A stretch of DNA of 64,000 nt from Virgibacillus_O xinjiangensis. GTDB taxonomy: Bacteria; Bacillota; Bacilli; Bacillales; Amphibacillaceae. The first letter of the stretch is position 1; every line of letters starts with the position of its first letter. The notes below the pieces were generated by a model, which saw nothing but the letters and a program-made list of their open reading frames with translations, ran no database searches and was not told the origin of the DNA. Positions 8,907-18,214 of this stretch are shown here, piece by piece. The translations under genes were made by a program, and so were the position numbers. The DNA lies in NCBI RefSeq assembly GCF_042643145.1, contig NZ_JBHRSA010000004.1:271258-335257 (forward strand), given 5' to 3'.

Positions 8907-10073
8907 TTAATTGCCGTCCACTGCTTCAGCATCCCAGTAAAATTCACTGAAAACTTCTGCAAGCGCATCGGCAGAACGGTACAGTTCATCCATATTATTT
9001 TCCACGCCTCCGAATTCAAGCAAGAGGGCATTCTCTGACAAGTCCTGATTGAACACGCCATTGGTTCCGGCACCCTTTTTCGGAAGCACTCCTCTACTGA
9101 GGCCTGGATACTTTTCTTCTATTAAATAATGAAGTTCCGTGGCAAATTCCAGATTCTGTTCATATGTCTCAAATTCCGCCCCGACGACAATCATGATTCG
9201 TGCATAGGATTCACCGTTGATTTCTTTCGTCGTATCTTCTCTGGATATGGAATCCCGGTGCAAATCAAATACATATTGAATTTGCTTATTGTTTGAGAAC
9301 GCTTCTCGAACTACTTCCCTTGACGCTGTATAAGAAGAACCATAGTCCAAATCTTTTTGCTGTAGAACACTCATGATATCGGTATCATCCACTTGTGTAC
9401 CAATCCCCTGTGCTTCGAGCTGATCGGCAAATCGCTCACTGACCTTTGTTATATTCACTTCTGGATGGTGCGCCAGATTTGGATCAGAAATATCCGGCAA
9501 ATGCGGAAGAAATGATTCCCTGTTGTGCGAGTTATAGAGAAATACAACATCCTTATCTCCAGTTGTCGGGGTTGCTTCTGATTTATTTGTTGTCTCCTTT
9601 TTTTGTTGCCCTTCTTCTCCAACGACAACAGCTTCCCGCTCCTTAAGGACCTCTTCCAGTGGAGGAGACGACTCATATGGAAGGTTCGTATAATCTGTCC
9701 CTTCCCCTGCTATAAGGATATGATTATGAAAGATGGAAAACCCCGGGAGTTCGTTTCCGAGCAGACTCCTCGGATCATTAGGACGAATACTCGTAGCGAT
9801 CTGCAGCAAGGAAGAAGGGAGTTCCGGCAATACACGTTCCTCAGGGAACACCTGATGGAAACTTCTATTTTCCATTCCCAGCAAATATAAGAATACGGAT
9901 CCATCTATATCACTCGTCCACTCCGTAACCATATTGGAGGAAAAACGATAGGCGGGCTGAATGGTTGTCAGTATCCCTATAGTAATAAACAAGAAAAAAA
10001 CACAGGCAAGGTATACCGCACTCTTTTTCAGAAAACCCCTGCCACCATGATAATTTCTATTTCTCATCAGCAT
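8907..10073 (-). CDS. spoIIP: Stage II sporulation protein P (peptidoglycan amidase/endopeptidase of engulfment)
   Basis: Part of the SpoIID-SpoIIM-SpoIIP complex that removes septal peptidoglycan so the forespore can be engulfed. 388 aa: membrane segment at about 17-36, a linker rich in Glu, Lys and Thr (about 140-172), then the catalytic domain with YNSHNRES (H183, E186), DLHRDS, and LLEFGGVENN near the end, consistent with a zinc amidase. Start ATG 10073 behind AAGGAGGG. It lies 107 bp downstream of gpr, as in B. subtilis. Confidence 0.94.
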   Translation of the reverse strand: MLMRNRNYHGGRGFLKKSAVYLACVFFLFITIGILTTIQPAYRFSSNMVTEWTSDIDGSVFLYLLGMENRSFHQVFPEERVLPELPSSLLQIATSIRPNDPRSLLGNELPGFSIFHNHILIAGEGTDYTNLPYESSPPLEEVLKEREAVVVGEEGQQKKETTNKSEATPTTGDKDVVFLYNSHNRESFLPHLPDISDPNLAHHPEVNITKVSERFADQLEAQGIGTQVDDTDIMSVLQQKDLDYGSSYTASREVVREAFSNNKQIQYVFDLHRDSISREDTTKEINGESYARIMIVVGAEFETYEQNLEFATELHYLIEEKYPGLSRGVLPKKGAGTNGVFNQDLSENALLLEFGGVENNMDELYRSADALAEVFSEFYWDAEAVDGN

Positions 10074-10180
10074 GCAACGTCCCTCCTTTTGTTCACCCTT
10101 TTAGTAAACTCTATGAGGTGAATGCAGGAACTAGAACCGAATCTTTCATTTTCCTCTTTTTGATAGAGCACATAAGAGAG

Positions 10181-11281
10181 TCACCTTGTATAGTTGGCGA
10201 AATTATCGACATCCACCTGTTCATGCAGAGCAGCATTAAGACCATTGGCAATGACAGTTGCCATGTCCACCATGAATCCATCCACTTCCTTGGGTGTTAC
10301 CATTAGATTATGCCCGATTGGCGTCAATACCTCAGATATCAGTTTCCTCTTTTCTTCCTCAGACAGCCCTCCTACTATTCCAAGGAAGGTCTTCCTTTTT
10401 TCCTCATCGGGAAGATCTTCTTCCGTATACTTTTTTTCACCAAAAGTCATCCCTGCCGGGGTCAATGATTTTGAAGGCTTGTCTTTTTCTGCCCACTCAC
10501 GCCCAAAGTGTTTCAGCAAGAAATCAATAGTGTCACTGGTGATGGTGACAGCATCTACAACAGTTGGAACACCAATGGCCAGGGTAGGAATTCCAAGGGT
10601 TTCTTCACTCAGCTCTTTCCTCTTGTTCCCCACTCCCGAACCAGGATGTATTCCAGAATCAGAGAGCTGGATAGTCTCGTTGACTCGTTCAATTGAACGG
10701 GAAGCCAGGGCATCGATAGCAATTATGAAATCCGGCTTGAATTTTTCTACAATGCCAAATATGATATCACTCGTTTCCATTCCCGTTACCCCCATCACCC
10801 CTGGTGTAACAGCTGCAACAGGGCGGTATCCTTCAGATACGGTCTCATGTTCCATTTTGAACAAATGACTAGTCACCAGAACTTTTTCAACGGCCATTGG
10901 TCCCAGTGCGTCTGGAGTCACATTCCAATTTCCCAACCCTACGATCAAGCCGGTCCCATCCATGGGGATACCGTTTTTGGAAATCAACTCCTCCAATTCT
11001 TTTGCGAGTACTTTAGCAGCATCCTCCTGTCGTTTCGTATCCTGCTTTTTCACCCCATCTGCATAGATAGTGACATAGGAACCCGCTTTTTTGCCTAAAA
11101 GCTTCTCCCCTTCCTTATCGATATCGACATAGGAAATTTTGATATCATTCACTTCACGTTCCTTGATGGTTACCCCTTTTAACTGACTATCCTGTTGGCT
11201 GCTCTCCGATTCAACGTACATATCCTTTGCTTCTACAGCAAGGTCGGTTCTCACTTGATATACTTGATCCTTCTCTTCCAT
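10181..11281 (-). CDS. gpr: Germination protease GPR
   Basis: Protease that degrades small acid-soluble spore proteins on germination; made as an inactive zymogen that processes itself late in sporulation. From the ATG at 11281 (AAAGGGTG upstream) the protein has 366 aa. The catalytic aspartates described for B. megaterium (D127, D193) correspond to D124 (NVTPDALGP) and D190 (IIAIDALASRS). The N-terminal YQVRTDLAVEAKD is the conserved region at the zymogen cleavage site. Diverges from rpsT. An upstream extension to 11368 is rejected for lack of a ribosome site. Confidence 0.95.
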   Translation of the reverse strand: MEEKDQVYQVRTDLAVEAKDMYVESESSQQDSQLKGVTIKEREVNDIKISYVDIDKEGEKLLGKKAGSYVTIYADGVKKQDTKRQEDAAKVLAKELEELISKNGIPMDGTGLIVGLGNWNVTPDALGPMAVEKVLVTSHLFKMEHETVSEGYRPVAAVTPGVMGVTGMETSDIIFGIVEKFKPDFIIAIDALASRSIERVNETIQLSDSGIHPGSGVGNKRKELSEETLGIPTLAIGVPTVVDAVTITSDTIDFLLKHFGREWAEKDKPSKSLTPAGMTFGEKKYTEEDLPDEEKRKTFLGIVGGLSEEEKRKLISEVLTPIGHNLMVTPKEVDGFMVDMATVIANGLNAALHEQVDVDNFANYTR

Positions 11282-11375
11282 AACCAAATCACCCTTTAAA
11301 TGATATTTGAGTATATAGTTAGAGTCTGCAAAGAGAGGAAAAACATACAAATTGAACAGCAGGATCATAAAGTTA

Positions 11376-11404
11376 TTGAAAAGCCTGCCTTCCTCTGGTA
11401 AAAT
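11376..11404 (+). promoter_or_regulatory. Sigma-A promoter for rpsT
   Basis: TTGAAA (11376-11381), 17-bp spacer, TAAAAT (11399-11404). It gives an untranslated leader of about 90 nt before rpsT. Confidence 0.6.
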
Positions 11405-11499
11405 ATCTTTTGTCCACAGACAAGCTGTGATATGCTTTTTTATTGCTCGTTGGAGAATAAAATGTTAGCTTTATAATCAGCTCTTTGGGAGGTGAAACC

Positions 11500-11766
11500 A
11501 TGGCAAATATCAAATCTGCAATTAAACGTGTTGATGTTAATAACAAGAAGCGTGCTCATAACCAAAAAATCAAGTCAGAAATGCGCTCTCAAATTAAACG
11601 TCTCGAAAAATTAGTAGAGGCTAAGGATGTTGAAAACGCAAAAGCTCAACTGAACACAGCAGTCAAACAAATTGACAAGGCAGTTCAAAAAGGGCTTGTC
11701 CATCAAAACAACGGTAATCGTCAGAAATCCCGTCTGGCTCAAAAGGTCAACAGTATCACTGCATAA
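11500..11766 (+). CDS. rpsT: 30S ribosomal protein S20
   Basis: Primary 16S rRNA-binding protein of the small subunit. 88 aa, Lys/Arg-rich, starts MANIKSAIKRV and continues with three long helices. The ATG at 11500 is preceded by GGGAGGTG; an upstream in-frame ATG at 11485 overlaps the leader and is rejected. Transcribed against the flow of its neighbours, convergent with holA, as in B. subtilis. A terminator follows at once. Confidence 0.97.
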   Translation: MANIKSAIKRVDVNNKKRAHNQKIKSEMRSQIKRLEKLVEAKDVENAKAQLNTAVKQIDKAVQKGLVHQNNGNRQKSRLAQKVNSITA

Positions 11767-11767
11767 T

Positions 11768-11800
11768 AAAAAAACGATCCACTACTGGATCGTTTTTTTA
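11768..11800. terminator. Bidirectional terminator between rpsT and holA
   Basis: An A-run, AACGATCC, 6-nt loop, GGATCGTT and a run of seven T. The symmetry gives a T tail on both strands, so it serves rpsT (+) and holA (-), whose last codon is right beside it. Confidence 0.92.
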
Positions 11801-12829
11801 TTATGCCTTTTTTATCGGAGAAATAAGCTGGTATAGCAACATTTCAAATGCAAGTCCTTTTTCCATTCCTCCCTGCTTCATCCGTTCATCTGCAATTGCC
11901 AACTCGTCCATAATCAATTTCAGCCTTTCGATGCTGAATTGCTTCTCCCTGTTTGCTGCTATTTTGACGACATAGGGATGGACACTAAGTTGTTTTTGCA
12001 TTTGAGCTTGGCTGTACCCTTTCATCTTCAACAGTTTGACTCGAAAAATGGTGCGGAACTGAAAAGACAGCAACCCAATCAATGCAATTGGCTCTTCTTT
12101 CATTTTCTCCAGATCTTTATAAATGCTGATGGCTTTAGCCAAATCCTTCTCAATCACTGCATCAACCAACCGTAAGGAAGACGCATCCGTCGTATGTGAC
12201 ACAAGGTTCTCTGCTATATCTCTTGTCACCTTCCCATTCTCCCCTACGTAAAGTGCAAGTTTACTCAATTCACTTTCCAGCAATTGTAAATTGGAAGAGA
12301 GTTCGGTCTCAAAAATCTCATAAGCGTCTTCAGCAATCGTAATGTTGAACTGCTTTGATAACTCATTGATCCACTTAGGGACCTCATATTCTTTGACGGG
12401 ATTGCACACAGCCACCTCCGCACTCTTTTTCAGAAGTTTGGAGATCTTTTTCCGTTCATCAAACTTTTCATATGGCGCAATCAACACTAGAACACTGTAA
12501 TCAACCGGATTTTCCAGGTAACGTTCTAGTGCGTGTAAATCGTGCTCAACCGCCATCCGTTCTGGTTTTGCCTTTAAAAAAGCAGGATTATGGGCAAAGA
12601 CCAGTTTCTTTTCACCAAAGAAAGGATAAGTCTCCACATCTCCAAGTACTTCTTGGATTGGGATTTCTTCTAAGTCATATACTGCAAGATTTTCCTTTTC
12701 TTCCCCCAGCACCTTACTGCTGATCAACTTCTCCAAATTATGTATAAAATAATTCTCTGTACCGTATAGTAAATATACAGGTGAGAGCTGCCCTTTTTTT
12801 ACTTTGGTTACTGTTTCCATGTATGACAT
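11801..12829 (-). CDS. holA: DNA polymerase III subunit delta (clamp loader)
   Basis: Delta subunit that opens the sliding clamp during replication (YqeN in B. subtilis). 342 aa from the ATG at 12829 (GAGGTGAAGCGG upstream). N-terminal region SPVYLLYGTENYFIHNLE is characteristic, followed by AAA+-like domains and the C-terminal collar helix (MKQGGMEKGLAFEMLLYQL). The longer frame to 12913 lacks a ribosome site. Confidence 0.95.
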   Translation of the reverse strand: MSYMETVTKVKKGQLSPVYLLYGTENYFIHNLEKLISSKVLGEEKENLAVYDLEEIPIQEVLGDVETYPFFGEKKLVFAHNPAFLKAKPERMAVEHDLHALERYLENPVDYSVLVLIAPYEKFDERKKISKLLKKSAEVAVCNPVKEYEVPKWINELSKQFNITIAEDAYEIFETELSSNLQLLESELSKLALYVGENGKVTRDIAENLVSHTTDASSLRLVDAVIEKDLAKAISIYKDLEKMKEEPIALIGLLSFQFRTIFRVKLLKMKGYSQAQMQKQLSVHPYVVKIAANREKQFSIERLKLIMDELAIADERMKQGGMEKGLAFEMLLYQLISPIKKA

Positions 12830-13153
12830 CCGCTTCACCTCATTTAGATATAGTATTAATGGTAAATGGTCGGAAGTGGATTGGCAAGCGTTAAAGGAAG
12901 GGGGAAGGTGCACCTGTTCCCCCTATGCAATCTATATGAACGCTTTCCGTGAAGCTCTAGAAACATCACCGAAAACGATGTTTTCTTACTTATATATTTC
13001 CCCCTCCATGCGAAAGTATAGTTGACAACTCTTTCTAGAAATGGAACAACTGGGAGAAGTGCACTTACCCATGATTCCAGACACAAATAAACGTGTGCAG
13101 TAGATTTTTTTACCGATTTATTTTATACTAGGGGTGACATAGGAGGGGTTAAA
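12830..13153. other. Intergenic region between holA and yqzM
   Basis: 324 bp between two divergent genes. It contains one clear hairpin at 12899-12924 (AGGGGGAA with TTCCCCCT, ten-base loop holding GGTGCACC) without a T tail. A TATACT at about 13126 could be a -10 for yqzM, but no -35 fits. No RNA gene or ORF recognised. Confidence 0.5.
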
Positions 13154-13288
13154 GTGAACGAATTCGAAAAAAATCCGCAATCGCAAAATCATGATGTATC
13201 TGATTCCATAATGGGCTTTGCTACCTCATTTATTTTCTTTTCCCTGATTTTTACAATCGGTGTAGTCATCAGTGTGGTAGGACGCTAA
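13154..13288 (+). CDS. yqzM: YqzM family small membrane protein
   Basis: 44-aa protein starting at GTG 13154 with AGGAGGGG upstream. It begins NEFEKNPQSQ and ends in one membrane helix (about 20-42, FATSFIFFSLIFTIGVVISV). Length, the NEFEKN start and position between comEC and holA match B. subtilis YqzM; function unknown. Confidence 0.85.
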   Translation: MNEFEKNPQSQNHDVSDSIMGFATSFIFFSLIFTIGVVISVVGR

Positions 13289-13336
13289 GCGCTCGCAATC
13301 AATGCATCAACAGTAATTATCTAATTGTTTTATCCG

Positions 13337-13364
13337 AAAGAGACTGGCAGCAGTCTCTTTTTCT
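13337..13364 (+). terminator. Terminator after yqzM
   Basis: AAAGAGACTG, loop GCAG, CAGTCTCTTT then TT: a 10-bp perfect stem with a short T tail on the plus strand. It may also help to end comEC transcripts on minus, where the T tail is weak. Confidence 0.75.
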
Positions 13365-13383
13365 ATACCCGGGCTACTTTAGA

Positions 13384-15651
13384 CTATGGTAAATAGTGAA
13401 AAAAAGTTCCCTGGGTTTCAGTAAAACGAAACTGTACCGCCCCATCCTCATCAGTCCTTAGTACAGTCGCTTCTGAAAGAGTGTCGATTACATCCTGTGT
13501 TGGGTGTCCATAGCGATTTTCTTTGCCCACAGATATCAAAGCATATTCCAGTGCCAGCGCATCTACAAACTCATGACTGGTTGATGTACTGCTGCCATGA
13601 TGAGCCACTTTTAGGACCTCCACTTCAAAAAGAGGGTATTTTTCAACAAGCTCCCTTTCTTCTTTTGCTGTAATATCCCCAGTAAATAGCCAAGATTTTC
13701 CTCCTAATTCTGTATAAAAAACAAGTGAGTTTTGATTAGCGCTCTCACTATTATCTTCTGGCCCCCAAAAATAAAGCGATTGGTCACCAATCTGGACGAC
13801 GTCGCCAGCCTGCACGTTTATATGGGTGATGCCTTGATGCAGCCAAGAAGTGAGCATTCTGCTATCTTCTTCATAAAAAGGACTAGTGATGACCGAGTCC
13901 AATTTTATCTCCTCCATTATGAATTCCAGGGAGCCATTATGATCGGTATCTTCATGGGTTAAGATCAATGCATCAAGTTTGCTGATTCCACGGGAATAAA
14001 GATAGGGCTTTATAACCTGCTTGAATATGCGTCCATCCGGTTTATGGTCGGTATAAGAAAAATGGGAGCCTGCATCTACCATGAATACCCCCCGCCTGTA
14101 CGGAAGCTCGATTACAATAGCTTCTGCCTGGCCGACATCAAGCATCGTTACTCTACCTTCAGGTGAGAAATATGGCTGGAGCGGCTGGTATAAAACGATG
14201 GCAACAAGGCAGCAGCTATATACCACCGCTTCTTTCTTTTCTTGCTCCAACCTGGTCATGAATAGAAGAAAGCAAATGTAATATGCCCCGGTAACCCACA
14301 ACGGCCAAGGCCCTGACACCAAGGGGAAGGAGAAATAAGTGTCCATCCATTCAATTAGGTGGATGACATTCGTATGCAACCAATTGAAACATAGATCCAA
14401 TTTTTCTATAACAGCACCAGGTAAAAGAATAAGGAGTAATGAAAAAAAGCAAAGAGGAATGACGATCAGGGAAAAATATGGGACGATGAGGGAATTCAAG
14501 AGGATGGATAAAGGTTGGAAATAATTGAAAGAATTATACAGTAAAGGTAATATCATCAGTTGGGCAACAAGTCCGATTTTCAGAAGTTGGAAATAACGGG
14601 AAGAGGAATTGGATAACCAACTTGCAGAGAGAATCAGGGCAAACGTGACGGTAAAAGACAACTGGAAGCCAATATGATAAATGACAAACCTATCCCATAA
14701 CATCAAAAAGAGAAAAGCAATACTCAGTATATCTGCTGTATAGAGTTTCCATTTGAGCTTTTTTAAGATGACAAGTATACAAATCATCATACATGCTCTT
14801 AATACCGATGGCTCTGCTCCTGCGATGAGAGCATATAAGGGGAAAAATATCAGGAGAAACCACTCTGCTTTTTCTTTGGTCGTGACAGTGAATTTTACAA
14901 GAAACATGTAAATGAAACCCGCAAGAAGACCGACATGCAAGCCTGAAATGGCAAGCACATGGGAAAGACTCCATCTCTGGAACAGTTCAATGGTCGCATC
15001 TGGTATCAGTGAATCATCTCCAAACACCAAAGCACTTGTCCACACAGCCATTTCACTTCCAAGCTTGTCATTCACCACCTTCAATAAGGCAGGGCGGACG
15101 CTGAAGAGGATAGAAATTGGATGGGAACCACCACAATCTATAGCTTCTTTTGAATCGAGAATGATCTGATAGGAGATGCCTTGACCATACAAGTAATCGG
15201 CAAAATCAAACTGGCCAGGATTGGAAGAACCTGAGGGGGCCTCCACCACTCCTTCTATTGTGCAATTCGCACCATATTTAGCCTCCTTTATAAGACCTGC
15301 CGGTTCAGACTCCGTAAACATAACGACATTGATAAGAGAAGACGTTTCCTGATGTCTGAACAGGAATTCACTTTTGACATCTGTGACAGATACACTACTG
15401 ACTATATTGCCAGTATAGGGGGGGTTCAGAGGAGAAGAAAGCGATGGAGATGGATTGCCAGATGGCAAAAAAATGAGGAAAAAAGCCAGAGAAATCAGTG
15501 CAAGGACAATGGGAAGCCTATGCACACGTCCTGTAAGATATAAATAACCCATCCATAGGATATATACAGCAGGCATCCAGTAATTTCCCTGTACAGTCGC
15601 AAGAATTGCAGCCAGCCCAGCGCCAGCAGCAATATACCAGTAACCTCTCAT
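13384..15651 (-). CDS. comEC: DNA internalization channel protein ComEC/Rec2
   Basis: Membrane channel for uptake of single-stranded DNA in transformation. 755 aa: N-terminal membrane helices and an OB-like domain, a Competence domain with many helices (HVLAISGLHVGLLAG is the signature), and a C-terminal metallo-beta-lactamase-like domain with LTHEDTDHNGS and VAHHGSSTS. Last gene of the comE group, 25 bp after comEB. Confidence 0.95.
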   Translation of the reverse strand: MRGYWYIAAGAGLAAILATVQGNYWMPAVYILWMGYLYLTGRVHRLPIVLALISLAFFLIFLPSGNPSPSLSSPLNPPYTGNIVSSVSVTDVKSEFLFRHQETSSLINVVMFTESEPAGLIKEAKYGANCTIEGVVEAPSGSSNPGQFDFADYLYGQGISYQIILDSKEAIDCGGSHPISILFSVRPALLKVVNDKLGSEMAVWTSALVFGDDSLIPDATIELFQRWSLSHVLAISGLHVGLLAGFIYMFLVKFTVTTKEKAEWFLLIFFPLYALIAGAEPSVLRACMMICILVILKKLKWKLYTADILSIAFLFLMLWDRFVIYHIGFQLSFTVTFALILSASWLSNSSSRYFQLLKIGLVAQLMILPLLYNSFNYFQPLSILLNSLIVPYFSLIVIPLCFFSLLLILLPGAVIEKLDLCFNWLHTNVIHLIEWMDTYFSFPLVSGPWPLWVTGAYYICFLLFMTRLEQEKKEAVVYSCCLVAIVLYQPLQPYFSPEGRVTMLDVGQAEAIVIELPYRRGVFMVDAGSHFSYTDHKPDGRIFKQVIKPYLYSRGISKLDALILTHEDTDHNGSLEFIMEEIKLDSVITSPFYEEDSRMLTSWLHQGITHINVQAGDVVQIGDQSLYFWGPEDNSESANQNSLVFYTELGGKSWLFTGDITAKEERELVEKYPLFEVEVLKVAHHGSSTSTSHEFVDALALEYALISVGKENRYGHPTQDVIDTLSEATVLRTDEDGAVQFRFTETQGTFFHYLP

Positions 15652-15676
15652 TTCTCGGACTGTCCTGTCAGGTTCA

Positions 15677-16237
15677 TCATTTTAACTGAAACATCTCTTC
15701 TGCTTCTCGAATTAATGCCGCTGACTCGGCGTCCCCCCTATCAGACAACTTATTTAATAACGAGCTTACCAATTCCTTCTTCTCTGTATAATTGGTATCC
15801 ACTGCCAAATAGTTCAGCTCTACTTTAACTGTTTCTATGCCTGCCTCTTCAAACAACTCAATTGCATATGGATGGTTGTGGTAATCCTCTGCGTAATATA
15901 CTGTTTTGATTCCGCTTTGTATCAGCTGCTTGCAGCATTGAAGACAAGGAAAGTGCGTAACATAGATGTCAGCATCATCTGTAGGCACACCGAATTTAGC
16001 ACATTGTAGAAGGGCATTAGCTTCGGCATGTACAGTTCGGACACAGTGGCCGTCTATCACATAACACCCTTCATCCACACAATGTACACTGCCGGTGACG
16101 CTGCCGTTATAACCTCCAGCAATGATCCGTTTGTCTCGGACAATCGTAGCACCTACCATCAGCCTCGTACATGTACTCCTTAAAGATAAAAGGTGGCTTT
16201 GTGCCATGAAGTATTGATTCCATGAAATACGTTCCAT
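15677..16237 (-). CDS. comEB: ComEB, dCMP deaminase family protein
   Basis: Zinc-dependent deoxycytidylate deaminase family, 186 aa. Zinc and catalytic residues are visible: H70-A-E72 (HAEANALL) and PCxxC at C98 and C101. The reaction is dCMP to dUMP; its part in competence is unclear in B. subtilis. It sits between comEA and comEC as usual. The C-terminal extension beyond about residue 150 is Glu-rich. Confidence 0.93.
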   Translation of the reverse strand: MERISWNQYFMAQSHLLSLRSTCTRLMVGATIVRDKRIIAGGYNGSVTGSVHCVDEGCYVIDGHCVRTVHAEANALLQCAKFGVPTDDADIYVTHFPCLQCCKQLIQSGIKTVYYAEDYHNHPYAIELFEEAGIETVKVELNYLAVDTNYTEKKELVSSLLNKLSDRGDAESAALIREAEEMFQLK

Positions 16238-16402
16238 ATGTAGTCTCCTTCTTTTCTAGACTTTCTTACAATCCGTTGCTGTTTACCATTCGTGTATACC
16301 ACAGGCGACATCTCCAGGGAGTTTAACTATGGACGGACACCGCTATATGCGAATACATACTCATAGTTTACACGGTGTTTTAATTAAAGGTCAATCGGGG
16401 CT

Positions 16403-16987
16403 TCAAGGGACTTGGATATGATCAAGCAACCCCTCCAGTGTCTTCTCTCCTATCCCGGAAATTTGAAGAAGGTCCTCAGCAGACTGAAACAAACCTTGCT
16501 CCTCCCTGTATTGCACAATAGCCTCCGCCTTGGACGGGCCAATGCCGCTGAGTCCTTGGATTTCCTCTGTGGTAGCATAATTGATCCTCAGCTTTTCCGG
16601 TGCTCCCTCAGACGCCCCATCATTCTGCAGAGGATCCATTTTTTCAGGAATCAGGACCATCATTTCATCTGTTACTTTCTGTGCCAGATTCACTTGTGAC
16701 TGGTCGGCCCCCTCCGTAAAACCTCCCGCCATTTGGATAACATCATTCAGCCTTGCATCAGTGGATATTTCATAGACTCCTGGATCAGCGACCTCCCCTT
16801 TCACATCCACGATGACAATGCCAGACCCTTCCCTCACGTCCTCGTCCTGTTCCAGTGCTATGTGTTCCGCCGTTTGAACTTCCTCTGCAATCGGCTCATC
16901 AGAAGGTTGATTCATGATTAGGAAGAAAACTAATAGAAAAATGGGGAAAATCAGAAAGAGGGAACCTTTTTTCAAGTGGCTTAACAT
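16403..16987 (-). CDS. comEA: ComEA, double-stranded DNA receptor for competence
   Basis: Membrane-anchored DNA-binding protein that passes DNA to ComEC. 194 aa from ATG 16987 (AAAGGAAG upstream): membrane anchor at about 9-25, acidic linker, SLBB domain (VDVKGEVADPGVYEIST) and a C-terminal helix-hairpin-helix pair (IQGLSGIGPSKAEAIV, LLQISGIGEKTLEGLL). A longer frame from a TTG at 17062 overlaps its own Shine-Dalgarno and is rejected. The divergent comER gene found upstream in B. subtilis is absent. Confidence 0.94.
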   Translation of the reverse strand: MLSHLKKGSLFLIFPIFLLVFFLIMNQPSDEPIAEEVQTAEHIALEQDEDVREGSGIVIVDVKGEVADPGVYEISTDARLNDVIQMAGGFTEGADQSQVNLAQKVTDEMMVLIPEKMDPLQNDGASEGAPEKLRINYATTEEIQGLSGIGPSKAEAIVQYREEQGLFQSAEDLLQISGIGEKTLEGLLDHIQVP

Positions 16988-17078
16988 ACGGGGTACACTT
17001 CCTTTGAATGAGTATGGGAAAACTGTAGTGTTTATTGCTATCTTTTTCGACACTCCTCCCAAGGAATCCTGCTACAGT

Positions 17079-17116
17079 AAAAGAGCCGGGATTTTCACAT
17101 TATCCCGGCCTTTTTT
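17079..17116. terminator. Terminator overlapping the end of yqeM
   Basis: Stem GCCGGGAT (17085-17092) with ATCCCGGC (17102-17109). On minus it is followed by TCTTTTAC, on plus by TTTTTT. The outer arm is formed by the last codons of yqeM. It separates the yqe operon from comEABC. Confidence 0.8.
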
Positions 17117-17852
17117 CTGCTATAAAGAAAATTCTATCTGCTTCTTCCAAGTCATTCCCGTATTTTTCTAGAAAATCCCCTTGAACTTTTATATTTTCAA
17201 ATCCACTGTCTGCCAAAAGTTTTTTAAAAAATTCAATGGAAAAGGTACGTTGATGATGATATTCATCGAACCGTTCATAGTTGCTTCCGTCAGCGGCAGC
17301 AAAGAATGTAAGGTCATGATGCATCTCTCCGGGATGGTCGCCCTCTGAGCAAAACCAAATATAAGAAGCATCCTCCATTACATCAGCGAATGTGTTATCG
17401 ACCAACACGTTCTCAACATAAGATAACGAATGAACATCAAATAGAAAGAGGCCACCATCAGCAAGCATGGCAGCAATGTTACCGAATGCTTCTCTGAGAT
17501 CTTGTGGATCTGTAATATAATTGATCACATCGCAATAACTGACTGCTGCATCATAGTCCCCATGGCCTTCCAGATCCCTTAGGTCTTGGCATACCCAGTG
17601 TATCGGATTGCTCCGAGACGTTTTATGTTCAGCATAGGTGAGCATATCTTCCGAGTAATCCACACCGGTCATGTCATAGCCTTTTCCAGCAAGACGCATG
17701 GTGATTTCGCCGGTTCCGCAACCTAGGTCGGCAACCTTATTTATCTCTTTCTCCGACAGCCTGAACACTTTTTCTGTAAAATCCAGCCATTGATCATAGG
17801 GAGCATGCTCCATCAGCCGATCATACAGATAGGCCATTTGCTGATAAGCCAT
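17100..17852 (-). CDS. yqeM: Class I SAM-dependent methyltransferase YqeM
   Basis: 250 aa from ATG 17852 (AGGAAGG upstream). The SAM-binding motif I is VADLGCGTGEITMRLA, with acidic motif MTGVDYSEDML after it, then CQDLRDL. Substrate unknown. The start lies 2 bp after the rsfS stop; it is the last gene of the yqeG-aroE-nadD operon. Confidence 0.9.
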   Translation of the reverse strand: MAYQQMAYLYDRLMEHAPYDQWLDFTEKVFRLSEKEINKVADLGCGTGEITMRLAGKGYDMTGVDYSEDMLTYAEHKTSRSNPIHWVCQDLRDLEGHGDYDAAVSYCDVINYITDPQDLREAFGNIAAMLADGGLFLFDVHSLSYVENVLVDNTFADVMEDASYIWFCSEGDHPGEMHHDLTFFAAADGSNYERFDEYHHQRTFSIEFFKKLLADSGFENIKVQGDFLEKYGNDLEEADRIFFIAEKRPG

Positions 17853-17854
17853 AA

Positions 17855-18211
17855 TTACCCTTCCTGACTGACATGCAGGGGTACAGGTGCTGCATCTCCC
17901 CACAAGCGTTCCAGATTGTAATAATGGCGTTCATCTTTATGAAAAACATGACATACGATGTCTCCAATGTCGACGAGTACCCAGCGAGCCTGTTCCAGCC
18001 CCTCGACCCTTGTCACGCTTATATCATGTTCATCCATTGTTTCTTTAATTGCTCTAGCAATTGCCTGAACTTGTCGTTCATTGCTTCCATGACAAATCAT
18101 GAAGTAATCTGCAACCAGTGAGACCTCGTTCATATCCAGAGCAACAATATCCTCTGCCCTTTTATCGTCACAGGCCTCAGCAATCAGTTGGATAATTTCT
18201 TCATTTTTCAT
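17855..18211 (-). CDS. rsfS: Ribosomal silencing factor RsfS
   Basis: 118 aa, DUF143/Iojap family. RsfS binds L14 of the 50S subunit and blocks joining to 30S when nutrients are low. Conserved features: EDIVALDMNEVSLVADYFMI, SNERQVQAIARAI, and WVLVDIGDIVCHVFHKDERHYYNLERLW. ATG after GGAGGG, which overlaps the end of yqeK. Confidence 0.96.
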   Translation of the reverse strand: MKNEEIIQLIAEACDDKRAEDIVALDMNEVSLVADYFMICHGSNERQVQAIARAIKETMDEHDISVTRVEGLEQARWVLVDIGDIVCHVFHKDERHYYNLERLWGDAAPVPLHVSQEG

Positions 18212-18214
18212 TAA

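Noticed and set aside
10194..10868. Long plus-strand ORF (224 aa) opposite gpr
   Set aside because: Antisense shadow of the conserved gpr gene; Ser/Pro-rich composition of no family.
11281..11370. Sigma-G promoter for gpr
   Set aside because: No -35 and -10 pair with correct spacing could be found, though one is expected.
13021..13060. TTGACA at about 13021 as a promoter for yqzM
   Set aside because: No -10 hexamer at 16-18 bp on the plus strand.
16988..17099. ComK box for comEA
   Set aside because: AAAA and TTTT tracts are present, but not in the paired five-base spacing of a K-box.
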